A stretch of DNA of 64,000 bases, taken from NCBI GenBank assembly GCA_029263215.1, contig JAJCXY010000057.1, positions 17,281-81,280 on the forward strand, given 5' to 3'. Below the pieces are notes generated by a model that was given only the letters and a program-made list of their open reading frames with translations, made no database searches and was not told the DNA's origin. Numbering within the stretch: the stretch's first letter is position 1; every line of letters starts with the position of its first letter. Both the position numbers and the translations under genes were made by a program. Source of the DNA: Acidimicrobiales bacterium (lineage in GTDB: Bacteria; Actinomycetota; Acidimicrobiia; Acidimicrobiales; Aldehydirespiratoraceae). Below, piece by piece: positions 52,767 to 61,083 of the stretch.

Positions 52767-53396
52767 TCAGTCTGGACGTTCGGTAATGTCGTGCCGGGGC
52801 CCATTGTCCCACCATGCATCGATGCGAGACCGCTGGTTTGTGTCGACAGAGCGGAACTCGATCTTCAGCCCCGGTGAGTTCGGTTCGATGGTTACCTCGA
52901 AGCCCGGGTTGGCAGTAGCAACGGCTGTGACGCTCTCCGCCGAGAAGTTGATGGTGGTGGTGCCGCCGAGGAGCTTGAACGTGAGTGACTGGGCAGCTGG
53001 TTCGGGATCCGGGGTGACAGGAGGGGCCATTGTTGTGCTCGTGGTGGGAGCAGTGGAACTCGGAGTCGTCGGAGCGGCGGTGGTTGACGGCTCTGTATCA
53101 GTAGCGCCCGCACTGTCGCCGGAGCCTGGCTGCTCGGTCGGTGACGGCGCAAGAGAGGTGCTCGTCGTACTGGTGGACGACGTGGAGGAAATCGCGGGTG
53201 TGCCAGCGTCGGCGGGGGCGGCTGCAGTCTCGTTGTCGGGGTCGTTGGTGGGCGAGTTGTCGGCGAAGAGGGGCACCACGGTGGCGGGCGGAGGTGCAAT
53301 GACCTCGCTGTCGACCACGCTCACGCCGGCCCAGGCCACCGTGACGGCACCGACACTCGCCAACACCCAGAGCGCTGCCAGCGCGAACGACTTCAT
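52767..53396 (-). CDS. Secreted protein with Ser/Thr/Pro-rich stalk, unknown function
   Basis: From ATG 53396 (209 residues): signal peptide (FALAALWVLASVGAVTVAWAG), then a ~90-residue linker very rich in Thr, Ser, Pro and Ala (TSTTSTSLAPSP and TTAAPTTPSS), and a C-terminal ~75-residue beta-type segment (LTFKLLGGTTTINFSAESVTAV to RIDAWWDNGPRHD). Divergent from the two-component system, with OmpR-like direct repeats between them, so the response regulator probably controls it. No family recognised. Confidence 0.72.
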   Translation of the reverse strand: MKSFALAALWVLASVGAVTVAWAGVSVVDSEVIAPPPATVVPLFADNSPTNDPDNETAAAPADAGTPAISSTSSTSTTSTSLAPSPTEQPGSGDSAGATDTEPSTTAAPTTPSSTAPTTSTTMAPPVTPDPEPAAQSLTFKLLGGTTTINFSAESVTAVATANPGFEVTIEPNSPGLKIEFRSVDTNQRSRIDAWWDNGPRHDITERPD

Positions 53397-53441
53397 GGGA
53401 TCAGTGTGACGTCTCGTGCGTGACGCCAGTCCCAATTGGCC

Positions 53442-53458
53442 CCTAAAAGTGTCCTAAA
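53442..53458 (+). promoter_or_regulatory. Putative OmpR-type direct repeat
   Basis: CCTAAA occurs at 53442-53447 and again at 53453-53458, exactly 11 bases apart, the helical spacing of OmpR/PhoB half-sites. It lies between the divergent secreted-protein and response-regulator starts. Confidence 0.45.
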
Positions 53459-53498
53459 CCGCAATAATGTCCGCCGGAGTGGCTTACGGTCGGTAACC

Positions 53499-54179
53499 AT
53501 GTCGTCTGTCTTTGTAATCGAAGATGAGCACCAGATCCGCGAACTCGCAGTGCGGGCACTCGCCGAGGCAGGCCACGTTGTCTGGTCGGATGCAACCGCG
53601 CTGGGCGGGCTTCAAGGGGTGATCGAAAACGCTCCCGACATAGTGGTTCTCGACCTCGGCCTCCCCGACCTCGATGGCAGCGAGTTGCTTCGCATGCTCC
53701 GATCCGTCTCGGATGTCCCGGTGATAATTGCGACCGCACGAAATGATGAAGCCGAGATCGTGCGCCTCCTCGACGCAGGAGCCGATGAGTATGTGGTTAA
53801 GCCCTACTCCGGTGCCGAACTCGAGGCTCGTATTCGTGCCCTTCTACGCCGAGCTGAGGCCGGCGGCAAGCAGAGCAAGCTCGAAGTGGGGGAGCTGCGC
53901 ATCAACCTTCGTTCCCGAGTAGCGGAGATGGGCGCGGATGTTCTCGAACTCAACCGCAAGGAATTCGACCTGCTCTCCTTCCTTGCCACCCGCGTCGGCG
54001 AGGTGGTGAGCCGCCAGGAGCTCTACGCCGAGGTGTGGCGTCAGCCCTACGGGGGAGCCGATAAGACGATCGACGTGCACCTCTCATGGTTGCGGCGCAA
54101 GCTCGGCGAAACCGCGGCAGAGCCGCGATACCTGCATACTGTGCGGGGAGTGGGAGTGAAACTCGTCGATCCGGGATGA
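53499..54179 (+). CDS. OmpR/PhoB-family response regulator
   Basis: From ATG 53499 the 226-residue protein has a receiver domain with acidic pair near residues 9-10, phospho-acceptor Asp52 in VVLDLGLPDLDG, TAR switch residue and KPYSG lysine, and an OmpR winged-helix domain (LELNRKEFDLLSFLATRVGEVVSRQELY, then TIDVHLSWLRRKLG). It binds DNA as a dimer upon phosphorylation by the adjacent kinase. Its stop overlaps the kinase start by four bases. Confidence 0.94.
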   Translation: MSSVFVIEDEHQIRELAVRALAEAGHVVWSDATALGGLQGVIENAPDIVVLDLGLPDLDGSELLRMLRSVSDVPVIIATARNDEAEIVRLLDAGADEYVVKPYSGAELEARIRALLRRAEAGGKQSKLEVGELRINLRSRVAEMGADVLELNRKEFDLLSFLATRVGEVVSRQELYAEVWRQPYGGADKTIDVHLSWLRRKLGETAAEPRYLHTVRGVGVKLVDPG

Positions 54180-55447
54180 GGCGAAGGCTTGTACTTGTCT
54201 TCGTGGCGGTGTCCACGTTGGTTGCGCTCGCCTTCGTCGTTCCTCTGGCTTTCCTGGTGCAGAGAACTGCTGAGGATAGGGCCATCGATGCGGCCCGGGC
54301 CGATGCTGCGGCGGTGGTCCCGGCCCTTGCGGGCGGAGGCTCCGACTTGGCGATCGAGGCGGCGGTGGCCGCCACCACCAGCGGGCGGTTGGGGCTCACA
54401 ACGGTCGTCCGGTCGAGCGGTTCAGTCGTGGGTCCGTCCGTTGGCGCGACTGATCGCGTAGTCGCAGCAGTAACCACGGGCACGTCCTCGATCGGTTCGA
54501 CTGATGGAGGGACCGAAGTGGTCGTGGCGGTGGCCACCGGGCCCGGCGAACTGTCGGCGGTCCGCGTGTTTATCCCCCAGGATGAGCTGCGACGGGGTCG
54601 CGATCGCGCCTGGCTCGCGCTGGCCATCGTCGGCATCCTGCTGGTGGCCATCTCCGTCGCGGTGGCCGATCGGCTGGCCCGCACCATCGTGCAGCCCACC
54701 CAACGTCTAGCGGGCGCGGCCAGACGACTCGGTGGCGGGGATCTCGACGTTCGTGTCGACCCCACGGGCCCCGAGGAGCTGCTCGACCTGGCCAATGCAT
54801 TCAACGCGCTCGGTACGCGGATCACGGGCATGCTCGAACACGAGCGAGAGCTGGCGGCGGAGATGTCTCATCGTCTACGCACCCCGCTCACCCGCATTCG
54901 TTTGCGGGTTGAACAGATGCCCGACGCCGACGCGGCCACCGAACTGGCCGCGGATGTCGAAGAGCTGACTCGTGTCGTCAGCGGACTGATCGAGGAAACC
55001 CGGGGACTGGCAGCGCCGGCGGCACGGTCTTGCGACCTTGCCGAGGTAGTCGCGGATCGAGTCGGGTTCTGGGCGGTGCTGGCCGAAGATCAGGGCCGGC
55101 CATGGGTCGTGGTGACCATCGACGGGCCACTAGCGGTTGGGGTGTCGAAATCCGACATGGGAGCCGCTCTCGATGTGCTGCTCGAGAATGTATTTCGTCA
55201 TACCGACGAGGGCGTGGCAATCGAGATCGGTACCCGCTCTGACGGAAGGATCGCCAGCGTGTGGGTGGACGACGGCGGCACTGGCTTCGACCCGGCGCAG
55301 GCCGAGCGTGGGTTGAGCGGCGCTGGCTCCACCGGCCTCGGCCTCGATATCGCCCGGCGCACCGCCGAGTCGGCCGGCGGAACCTTCGAGGTGGGCACGA
55401 GCCATCTCGGTGGAAGCCGCGTCTGGCTCCGGTTTCCGCTCTCCTGA
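54176..55447 (+). CDS. Sensor histidine kinase
   Basis: From ATG 54176 (423 residues): first span LVLVFVAVSTLVALAFVVPLAFL, a ~110-residue outer sensor segment, second span AWLALAIVGILLVAISVAVAD, HAMP domain (RTIVQPTQRLAGAARRLGGGDLDV), H-box AEMSHRLRTPLTRIRL, N-box LLENVFRHTDEG, and G-boxes DDGGTGFD and STGLGLDIARR. It autophosphorylates His and passes phosphate to the upstream response regulator. The N-box is variant. Signal unknown; the divergent secreted stalk protein is a plausible output. Confidence 0.93.
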   Translation: MRRRLVLVFVAVSTLVALAFVVPLAFLVQRTAEDRAIDAARADAAAVVPALAGGGSDLAIEAAVAATTSGRLGLTTVVRSSGSVVGPSVGATDRVVAAVTTGTSSIGSTDGGTEVVVAVATGPGELSAVRVFIPQDELRRGRDRAWLALAIVGILLVAISVAVADRLARTIVQPTQRLAGAARRLGGGDLDVRVDPTGPEELLDLANAFNALGTRITGMLEHERELAAEMSHRLRTPLTRIRLRVEQMPDADAATELAADVEELTRVVSGLIEETRGLAAPAARSCDLAEVVADRVGFWAVLAEDQGRPWVVVTIDGPLAVGVSKSDMGAALDVLLENVFRHTDEGVAIEIGTRSDGRIASVWVDDGGTGFDPAQAERGLSGAGSTGLGLDIARRTAESAGGTFEVGTSHLGGSRVWLRFPLS

Positions 55448-55482
55448 CGCCACTGGCCTCTGCGGCGAAGGCGTCAGGAGAG
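55439..55482. terminator. Strong bidirectional terminator hairpin after the kinase
   Basis: CTCTCCTGACGCC (55439-55451, including the TGA stop) and GGCGTCAGGAGAG (55470-55482) form a perfect 13-bp stem with an 18-base loop. It separates the kinase from the convergent secreted-protein gene. Confidence 0.7.
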
Positions 55483-55497
55483 TCGAGAGCAGGCCGA

Positions 55498-56076
55498 TCA
55501 GGGCATGATTGTTCCGTCGGGCAGGAGATCGCCCGACTTGCACTTATCCCGGTTGAACTTCTTCAGCGTGCAGACATTCTTGGTGTCCTGCCGGAATTGT
55601 GAGCTGACCTTTTCGGCGCAAGTGCCCACATCGGAGACAGCCTGCCCGGTACTGGCCACGAAGGCAGTGACGGTGATTTCGTCGTTACCGACCGCGAAGT
55701 CGCTCGCTATGAATGTGGCGGGAACGACGACCTCGGGGTCGGCGGCGTCTGGGCTGGTGTCCCAGTCGGCCGAGGCCGACCCGGCGATGAAGGTGGCGGA
55801 GACGGCGGTTGCGGTCCTCGACCCGTTGGTGACGGTGAACGTGACCGACTCCCCATCCAGTAGTTCTGCACGGGCCTTGCCTTGGATCTGGACCTGATTG
55901 GGTACCGCGGGATCGCCATCAATGTCGATCTGACAGCGGACACGGAACACTTCGAGATCCGGATCCGGTGTCGCGGCAAGGGCCAGATTGCTTCCGGCTG
56001 TCACCACCACGACCAGGGCGAGGACCGTCATCTTGGCGAGTGCTGCGCCGGTCGTTGCGAAGATTCTTGAGCTCAT
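55498..56076 (-). CDS. Secreted protein, unknown function
   Basis: From ATG 56076, preceded by AGGAAG, the 192-residue product has a signal peptide (KMTVLALVVVVTAGSNLALA), then a ~110-residue beta-rich region (QIDIDGDPAVPNQVQIQGKARAEL, DGESVTFTVTNGSRTATAV) and a Cys-containing C-terminus (VGTCAEKVSS, NVCTLKKFNRDKCKS). The domain resembles Ig/CARDB-like surface modules only loosely. A longer frame upstream to 56247 lacks plausible coding character. Nothing ties it to a pathway. Confidence 0.7.
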   Translation of the reverse strand: MSSRIFATTGAALAKMTVLALVVVVTAGSNLALAATPDPDLEVFRVRCQIDIDGDPAVPNQVQIQGKARAELLDGESVTFTVTNGSRTATAVSATFIAGSASADWDTSPDAADPEVVVPATFIASDFAVGNDEITVTAFVASTGQAVSDVGTCAEKVSSQFRQDTKNVCTLKKFNRDKCKSGDLLPDGTIMP

Positions 56077-56143
56077 TGTCGGGCTTCCTTTCGAGGATGT
56101 GCCCATCACAATGGGTGAGATCACCGCTACTGAACGGTAGGAG

Positions 56144-56172
56144 AGCCAAAAATCGATGCTAAAGATTTGGCT
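56144..56172 (-). terminator. Terminator hairpin after the DUF2510 membrane gene
   Basis: On the minus strand, AGCCAAATC (56172-56164) pairs with GATTTTTGGCT (56154-56144) with two bulged T residues around a 9-base loop, right after the TAG stop (56176-56174). Confidence 0.5.
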
Positions 56173-56173
56173 G

Positions 56174-57166
56174 CTACGTCGCGCTCGGCGTGAGTTCGGG
56201 GTCGACAGGCGCATCGATCCCGTCGTAGATGATGGTGTAGCCGGCACCGCTCACCACCATCTGGAAGGCCTGCACGAGCGCGGTCAGGAGGGCGTAGCCC
56301 CACAAGCTCACCGCGAAAACTGCGTTGGACACCGCCCCGATCGGAAGACCGAGCCCGATGCCCAGCAGGACCAGAAGCAGGAGCCGAAGTACCACATGGC
56401 GCCAGCGCCCGGCCATGGCTGACCTCGTGGTGGCGATGACCCCTACTTGGCGAGGGCCCGCCGCGGTCGCTACGAGAGCGACGGTCATGTAGGGCGCCAG
56501 CCACACCATTATCGCGAGTGTGGCCGGCACCACCAGCAACAACACCACTGGCGCGATCACACCCACGATCGCCATGACGATGCTCACCGCGAGAATTGCC
56601 GCGGCGGCCTGGAGCACGAGCAAGAGCAGTCTCGGGATCCGGTGGAGCCCTCCGCGTAGCGCCGCACCGGGTCCGATCTCGACGCCGTTGTTGGCAGCGA
56701 CGAACAGACGGCTGAGGCCCAGGACACTCAGCGACGCCCCTAAGGTCCACACGATCGCCCCGATCAAGGTGGTCACGATGGCCGTGCCGGAGACTGTTAC
56801 GTCGATCGAGTCGATGAAGATCTTGTCGTCGCCCGAGTCGGGATCGAATCCCGGTGTGGTCACCCGATCGAGGAGCTCCTGAACGTCGACGTTCACCGCA
56901 TCGTTCACGCCGAAATAGATCAGGCCCGCTCCCACCAGGGTGCCGATGGCGATGGGCACGGCGACGATCACCGCTTCGCGCCAGGTGCTCGCGAGCAGGG
57001 CGAACACCTTTCCGAAGATCGACCCGGCGGAGTCGTCGCTCCGACGCCCGGGTGGTGCAGGGAGTCCCTTGGGGCTGCGGTGTTCGGTCCACTGGGTGCC
57101 GTCCCAGTAGCGGTATTGGCGCGCGTTCTCCGGGTCGTCGTACCAGTCGGCGGGGGGCAACGTCAC
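56174..57166 (-). CDS. DUF2510 membrane protein
   Basis: I start at GTG 57166 (330 residues) so the DUF2510 motif PPADWYDDPENARQYRYWDGTQWTEH lies at the N-terminus, as usual; GTG 57226 is an alternative. The rest has six or more hydrophobic spans (VIVAVPIAIGTLVGAGLIYF, IVTTLIGAIVWTLGASLSVLG, LLLLVLQAAAAILAVSIVMAIVG, and later ones). DUF2510 domains are common in actinobacterial membrane proteins and their role is unknown. The gene follows the HD-GYP gene by about 64 bases. Confidence 0.78.
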   Translation of the reverse strand: MTLPPADWYDDPENARQYRYWDGTQWTEHRSPKGLPAPPGRRSDDSAGSIFGKVFALLASTWREAVIVAVPIAIGTLVGAGLIYFGVNDAVNVDVQELLDRVTTPGFDPDSGDDKIFIDSIDVTVSGTAIVTTLIGAIVWTLGASLSVLGLSRLFVAANNGVEIGPGAALRGGLHRIPRLLLLVLQAAAAILAVSIVMAIVGVIAPVVLLLVVPATLAIMVWLAPYMTVALVATAAGPRQVGVIATTRSAMAGRWRHVVLRLLLLVLLGIGLGLPIGAVSNAVFAVSLWGYALLTALVQAFQMVVSGAGYTIIYDGIDAPVDPELTPSAT

Positions 57167-57230
57167 CACGATGAAGTTATCGGCTGGAGTAGAACCCCAC
57201 GCTTGCACCACGGTGAGCGGCGCCACGGCG

Positions 57231-59294
57231 TCAGCCGCTGATCGTGAGTTCCGACGCGTATGTGGTGGTGCCGTAGGCGAGCCACAGGTCGTCGCCGGAT
57301 CCGGCGTGCACCGCGACCTTGAGCATCAGTGAGCGGCTGGCCGCGATGGTTGTCTGCACATTTCCCATCGAGACGACCACTCGGCCGAAGCCACCACCGA
57401 AGGAGGATTGATCGAAGCCGGCTGAACCGCTCGTGAGGAGCTGGCAGTCGGTCTTGTTGGCCTTGCAGTCGTACAACGCCGAGTCGAGCCTCCCCGACTT
57501 GGTGGTATCGAAGTCCTTGACGGCGACCCACAAGCTCAAGGCCGCGTCTCCCGATACTTCGTATGCCCCCGACGTGTTCCCGAACCAGCGCTGCATCTTC
57601 GTTGTGTCGGTTTCGCTGATCCCGGCACCGATCCGAACGAGCAAACCTTGGTCAGAATCTCGATCGGTGTCGTAGTTGTCGAGTGCGCCGGAGCTGAGGG
57701 CCGCATCGAGGGGCAGATAGTCCTGGGAGGTGGAGCTGCCGCTGCCTCCCAATGAGAACGCGTATGCGGTGGGCGGCGCCACCGTGGTCGTTGTGGTCGT
57801 AGTGGTCGTGGTCGTTGTGGTGGGCGCGGCCCTGGTAGTGGTCGTCGTCGTGGCCGTGGTCGTTGTGGGCGCGACCGTGGTGGTGGGGAGCGCCCCAGGG
57901 ACGGTCGTGGTGGTCGTCGTGGATTCCACCCACGTGACGCTGGCAGCGGTCGTGGTGGTGGTCGAGGGGGTGGCAGGTGTCACCTCGAGGTCGGCCAGAG
58001 GTTCGGGGGGGGCCGTCGTCTCGGGCACCGGCACGTCGACGCTCTGGGGAACCGAGCTGGGCGCAACGACTTCTGGCGACGGTTCCTCGGCGATTTCTAG
58101 CGGCTCAATCGGTTCCCCTATGGCCCTCTCGGCCCTCGCCTCGGGAGCGCCACTCGGTTTCATGGCGTTCGGAGCGACTATCCCTGCGGTGGCGGCGATT
58201 GTCACCGCACCCGCAGCTACGACGGTTCCCCCAGACGACGCAAGCGCGGTGAGAGGCGTGCGAACGACATCGGGGAAGTGCGTCAGCCAGCCCATCGGGC
58301 CCACGACCCAACGCATGCGACCCACCGAGATCTTCAGGAAACTCCTCACGAGACTCGGGTCGAACTGGGAACCCGCGTTCTGACGTAGCTCGACGCGAGC
58401 CTGGCCGGCCGGTAGAGCCTTCTTGTAAGACCGGGTAGCGGTCATGACATCGAAGGAGTCGGCGATGCTCACTATTCGACCGGCGAGTGAGATGTCGGTG
58501 CCGGCCAGACCCGCGGGATAACCGTGTCCATCCCACCGTTCGTGGTGCTGGATCGCAGCATCGACCCAATCGCCGAGCCATGGCCGCATGGGCTCTATGT
58601 AGGCGGCGGCCGCAGCGGGGTGGGCGCGCAACGCTGTCCACTCGGCCGCGTTGGGGCGCTCCGGCTTTGTCAGGATCGCAGCGTCGACCTCGAGCTTGCC
58701 GACATCGTGAATCAGAGCCGCCCAGTTCAGCTTCTCCAACTCTTCGGCGGACAGGCCGATCTCCTCGCCCAGCATCACCGAATAGGCCCGCACCCGTTCC
58801 GAGTGACCCCGAGTGAGTCGATCGTGGGTGCTCAGCTTCGCCAGTAGGTCGAGAAGGGTTTCGGCCGCGAGCTGATCTGGGCTCGCCGGTCCGTCGGAGT
58901 CGCTCACACGCCTTTCGAGCGACCGAGCCGAGCCAGCCCTCAGCGCGGTACGAAATCGAGAGGGGGCCTCGTCGGGGAAAACCAACGACATCGTGAGCAG
59001 GGCTCCCAGGGGGGCCAGGCGTCGAGTGATGCGATGAACTGACGTTGCCACCGCGGTCGAGACAGCTACCAGGAATGTCATCCACAGCCAGAAGACGAGC
59101 CCGGTGGACGGGCGCTCGATCGTCCGCGAGGCGACCTGTACGGCGACGACTCCGGCTCCGAAGGGAACGAGCAGGATCGCCGCTCGGATGGCGCGACTGG
59201 TCCAGGGGCGCGGTGTCCAGGAGCGACGTTCGAGCGTCGATGCCTGGGTAGAAGCCGAACCGCCGGTGGCGGTCGTGGCGTCGCTGGGATCCAC
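57231..59294 (-). CDS. HD-GYP phosphodiesterase-like protein with extracytoplasmic tail
   Basis: The 687 residues form: spans near 36-55, 66-86 and 96-106; an HD-GYP domain with LIHDVGKLEVD (His196/Asp197, Lys200), HHERWDGHGYP (GYP 258-260) and DSFDVMTATRSYKKAL; a span near 350-372 (GGTVVAAGAVTIAATAGIV); a Thr-rich stretch (~455-540); and a C-terminal ~140-residue beta domain (LLVRIGAGISETDTTKMQRWF, two Cys in LYDCKANKTDCQLL). HD-GYP enzymes hydrolyse cyclic-di-GMP or related nucleotides. The tail looks like a surface sensor or binding module, unusual for this class. Confidence 0.83.
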   Translation of the reverse strand: MDPSDATTATGGSASTQASTLERRSWTPRPWTSRAIRAAILLVPFGAGVVAVQVASRTIERPSTGLVFWLWMTFLVAVSTAVATSVHRITRRLAPLGALLTMSLVFPDEAPSRFRTALRAGSARSLERRVSDSDGPASPDQLAAETLLDLLAKLSTHDRLTRGHSERVRAYSVMLGEEIGLSAEELEKLNWAALIHDVGKLEVDAAILTKPERPNAAEWTALRAHPAAAAAYIEPMRPWLGDWVDAAIQHHERWDGHGYPAGLAGTDISLAGRIVSIADSFDVMTATRSYKKALPAGQARVELRQNAGSQFDPSLVRSFLKISVGRMRWVVGPMGWLTHFPDVVRTPLTALASSGGTVVAAGAVTIAATAGIVAPNAMKPSGAPEARAERAIGEPIEPLEIAEEPSPEVVAPSSVPQSVDVPVPETTAPPEPLADLEVTPATPSTTTTTAASVTWVESTTTTTTVPGALPTTTVAPTTTTATTTTTTRAAPTTTTTTTTTTTTTVAPPTAYAFSLGGSGSSTSQDYLPLDAALSSGALDNYDTDRDSDQGLLVRIGAGISETDTTKMQRWFGNTSGAYEVSGDAALSLWVAVKDFDTTKSGRLDSALYDCKANKTDCQLLTSGSAGFDQSSFGGGFGRVVVSMGNVQTTIAASRSLMLKVAVHAGSGDDLWLAYGTTTYASELTISG

Positions 59295-59295
59295 C

Positions 59296-59320
59296 GGGGC
59301 CTATCGGCGCGCGAGGCCCC
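59296..59320 (-). terminator. Hairpin downstream of the minus-strand SUF genes
   Basis: GGGGCCT (59296-59302) and AGGCCCC (59314-59320) give a 7-bp stem, 11-base loop, between the sufU stop and the HD-GYP start. It may end the sufC2-sufS-sufU transcript. Confidence 0.5.
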
Positions 59321-59347
59321 GCTTGTTAGCCTCCGGCCCGCTCGGCC

Positions 59348-59839
59348 TCAAACCGGTGAGGCCTCACCGAGTGCCTGCGCCAACGTGTTCCAGCTCAGGG
59401 TCGCACACTTGATGCGCACGGGGAATTTCACCACACCCTTGAGGGCTTCGAGGTCGCCGAGCCTTATGTCGGGATCGGCCTCGGGGCCGTGATCGCGGTC
59501 GGACTCGGCAGCATCGCCGTCGAGTTCGCCCTCATGAATCGACATGAGTCCCTTGAATGCACCGATCAGCTTGCGCGCCTCAGAGACCGTCTTGCCCTTG
59601 ATCGCGGCCGACATCATCGATGCCGACGATTGGCTGATCGAGCATCCCTGGCCACCTATGGCGACGTCGTTGATGATGGAGTTGTCGTCTACGTCGATGT
59701 AGACCACAATCTCGTCGCCACAGAGGGGATTGAATCCTTCTGCCCGCACCGCGGGCGGGGTGTCCAATTCACCGCGGTTTCGCGGTGACCGATAGTGATC
59801 GAGGATGATCTCTCGGTAGAGGTCTTCGAGGCCGGGCAT
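59348..59839 (-). CDS. sufU: SufU, zinc-dependent sulfur-transfer partner of SufS
   Basis: From ATG 59839 (163 residues): LEDLYREIILDHYRSPRNRGEL, NPLCGDEIVVYI, GGQGCSISQSSASMM and IKCATLSWN give the three cysteines and Asp of SufU's zinc site. SufU accepts persulfide sulfur from SufS and activates it; unlike IscU it is mainly a transferase in Gram-positives. The insert DGDAAESDRDHGPEAD before the third Cys is common in SufU. It is 14 bases after sufS. Confidence 0.94.
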   Translation of the reverse strand: MPGLEDLYREIILDHYRSPRNRGELDTPPAVRAEGFNPLCGDEIVVYIDVDDNSIINDVAIGGQGCSISQSSASMMSAAIKGKTVSEARKLIGAFKGLMSIHEGELDGDAAESDRDHGPEADPDIRLGDLEALKGVVKFPVRIKCATLSWNTLAQALGEASPV

Positions 59840-59853
59840 GGTGGCTCCTGGTC

Positions 59854-61083
59854 CTAGAGCGAGAAGATGTCGCTGGCTGAGTCGAGCGACTCGGCGAGAC
59901 AGTCGATGTCGGATTCGTCGTTGTAGACGTAGAGGGACGCGCGGCTGGTGGCGGGAACACCCAGGGTGCGTAGGAGTGGCTTGGCGCAGTGGTGGCCGGC
60001 TCTCACACAAACGCCGGCCTGGTCGAGTACTTGGGCCACATCGTGGGGGTGCACGTCGTCGTATACGAATGACAGCACCCCTCCTCGCTCGGCTGGTTCT
60101 GAAGGCCCGTGGATGGTGATCTTGTCGCCGTGGCGCTCGGTCAGGGAGCGCATGGCGTACCCGGTGAGCTCGACCTCATGACGACGGACCTCGTCCATTC
60201 CCAGATTCTCGAGGTAGTCGATCGCTGCGCCCAGCCCGACCGCCTCGGCGACCATCGGGGTGCCCGCTTCGAACTTCCACGGGATCTCGTTGGTGGTGAA
60301 GCCCTCCTTGGTGACCTGGAGGATCATTTCGCCGCCGCCGAGAAAGGGCGGCATCGACTCGAGGATTTCGGCATGGGCCCAGAGTCCGCCGATACCCATC
60401 GGGCCCAGCATCTTGTGGCCGGTGAACACCATGAAATCGGCGCCCATGGCCTGCACATCGGTGGCGATATGGGGCACGTACTGGCTGGCGTCGACCGCGA
60501 TGAGAGCATCGTGGCGGTGGGCCGCCTCGGCCAGTCTCGGCACCGGGTTGAGGGTGCCGAGCACATTCGACATGGCAGTGATGCTGAGGAGCTTGGCCCC
60601 ATCGAGGAGCTGATCGAGATCGCTGAGATCGAGATGGCCGTCGGCGGTGACGGAGATCCAGCGCAGCTCGAAACCCTTTTCGGCTGCCAGCATGTGCCAC
60701 GGCACGATGTTGGCGTGGTGTTCCATCTCCGAGATCACCACTGCGTCGCCGGGTCCGAGATTGGCCCCGCCCCAGGATCGGGCCAGCAGGTTCATCGCCT
60801 CGGTGGCGTTCTTGGTGAAGACCACTTCGTTGGTGGCCGGCGCGTTGATGAAGCGGGCCACCTTGGCGCGAACCTGTTCGAGGGCTTCGGTGGCTTTCAC
60901 CGCGATCTCATAGGAGCCTCGGTGGACGTTGGCGTTGACGGTCTCGTAGTAAGCCGACATTGCGTCGATCACCGATTGGGGCTTCTGGGAGGTGTTGCTC
61001 GAGTCGAGATAGACGATGGGGGTGCCGTGCACCTGCCGGCGGAGCAGGGGGAAGTCTTTCTTTACTGCGGCCCAATCGGTCAT
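59854..61083 (-). CDS. sufS: SufS cysteine desulfurase
   Basis: The 409-residue class V aminotransferase-fold enzyme starts FPLLRRQVHGTPIVYLDSSNTSQKP. PLP-lysine is in VFTGHKMLGPMGIGGLW, and the catalytic Cys in CVRAGHHCAKPLLRTL, as in group II SufS/CsdA enzymes. It converts cysteine to alanine and passes sulfur to SufU. Group II enzymes also act as selenocysteine lyases, relevant because the window has two selenoproteins. It overlaps the second sufC by four bases. Confidence 0.95.
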   Translation of the reverse strand: MTDWAAVKKDFPLLRRQVHGTPIVYLDSSNTSQKPQSVIDAMSAYYETVNANVHRGSYEIAVKATEALEQVRAKVARFINAPATNEVVFTKNATEAMNLLARSWGGANLGPGDAVVISEMEHHANIVPWHMLAAEKGFELRWISVTADGHLDLSDLDQLLDGAKLLSITAMSNVLGTLNPVPRLAEAAHRHDALIAVDASQYVPHIATDVQAMGADFMVFTGHKMLGPMGIGGLWAHAEILESMPPFLGGGEMILQVTKEGFTTNEIPWKFEAGTPMVAEAVGLGAAIDYLENLGMDEVRRHEVELTGYAMRSLTERHGDKITIHGPSEPAERGGVLSFVYDDVHPHDVAQVLDQAGVCVRAGHHCAKPLLRTLGVPATSRASLYVYNDESDIDCLAESLDSASDIFSL

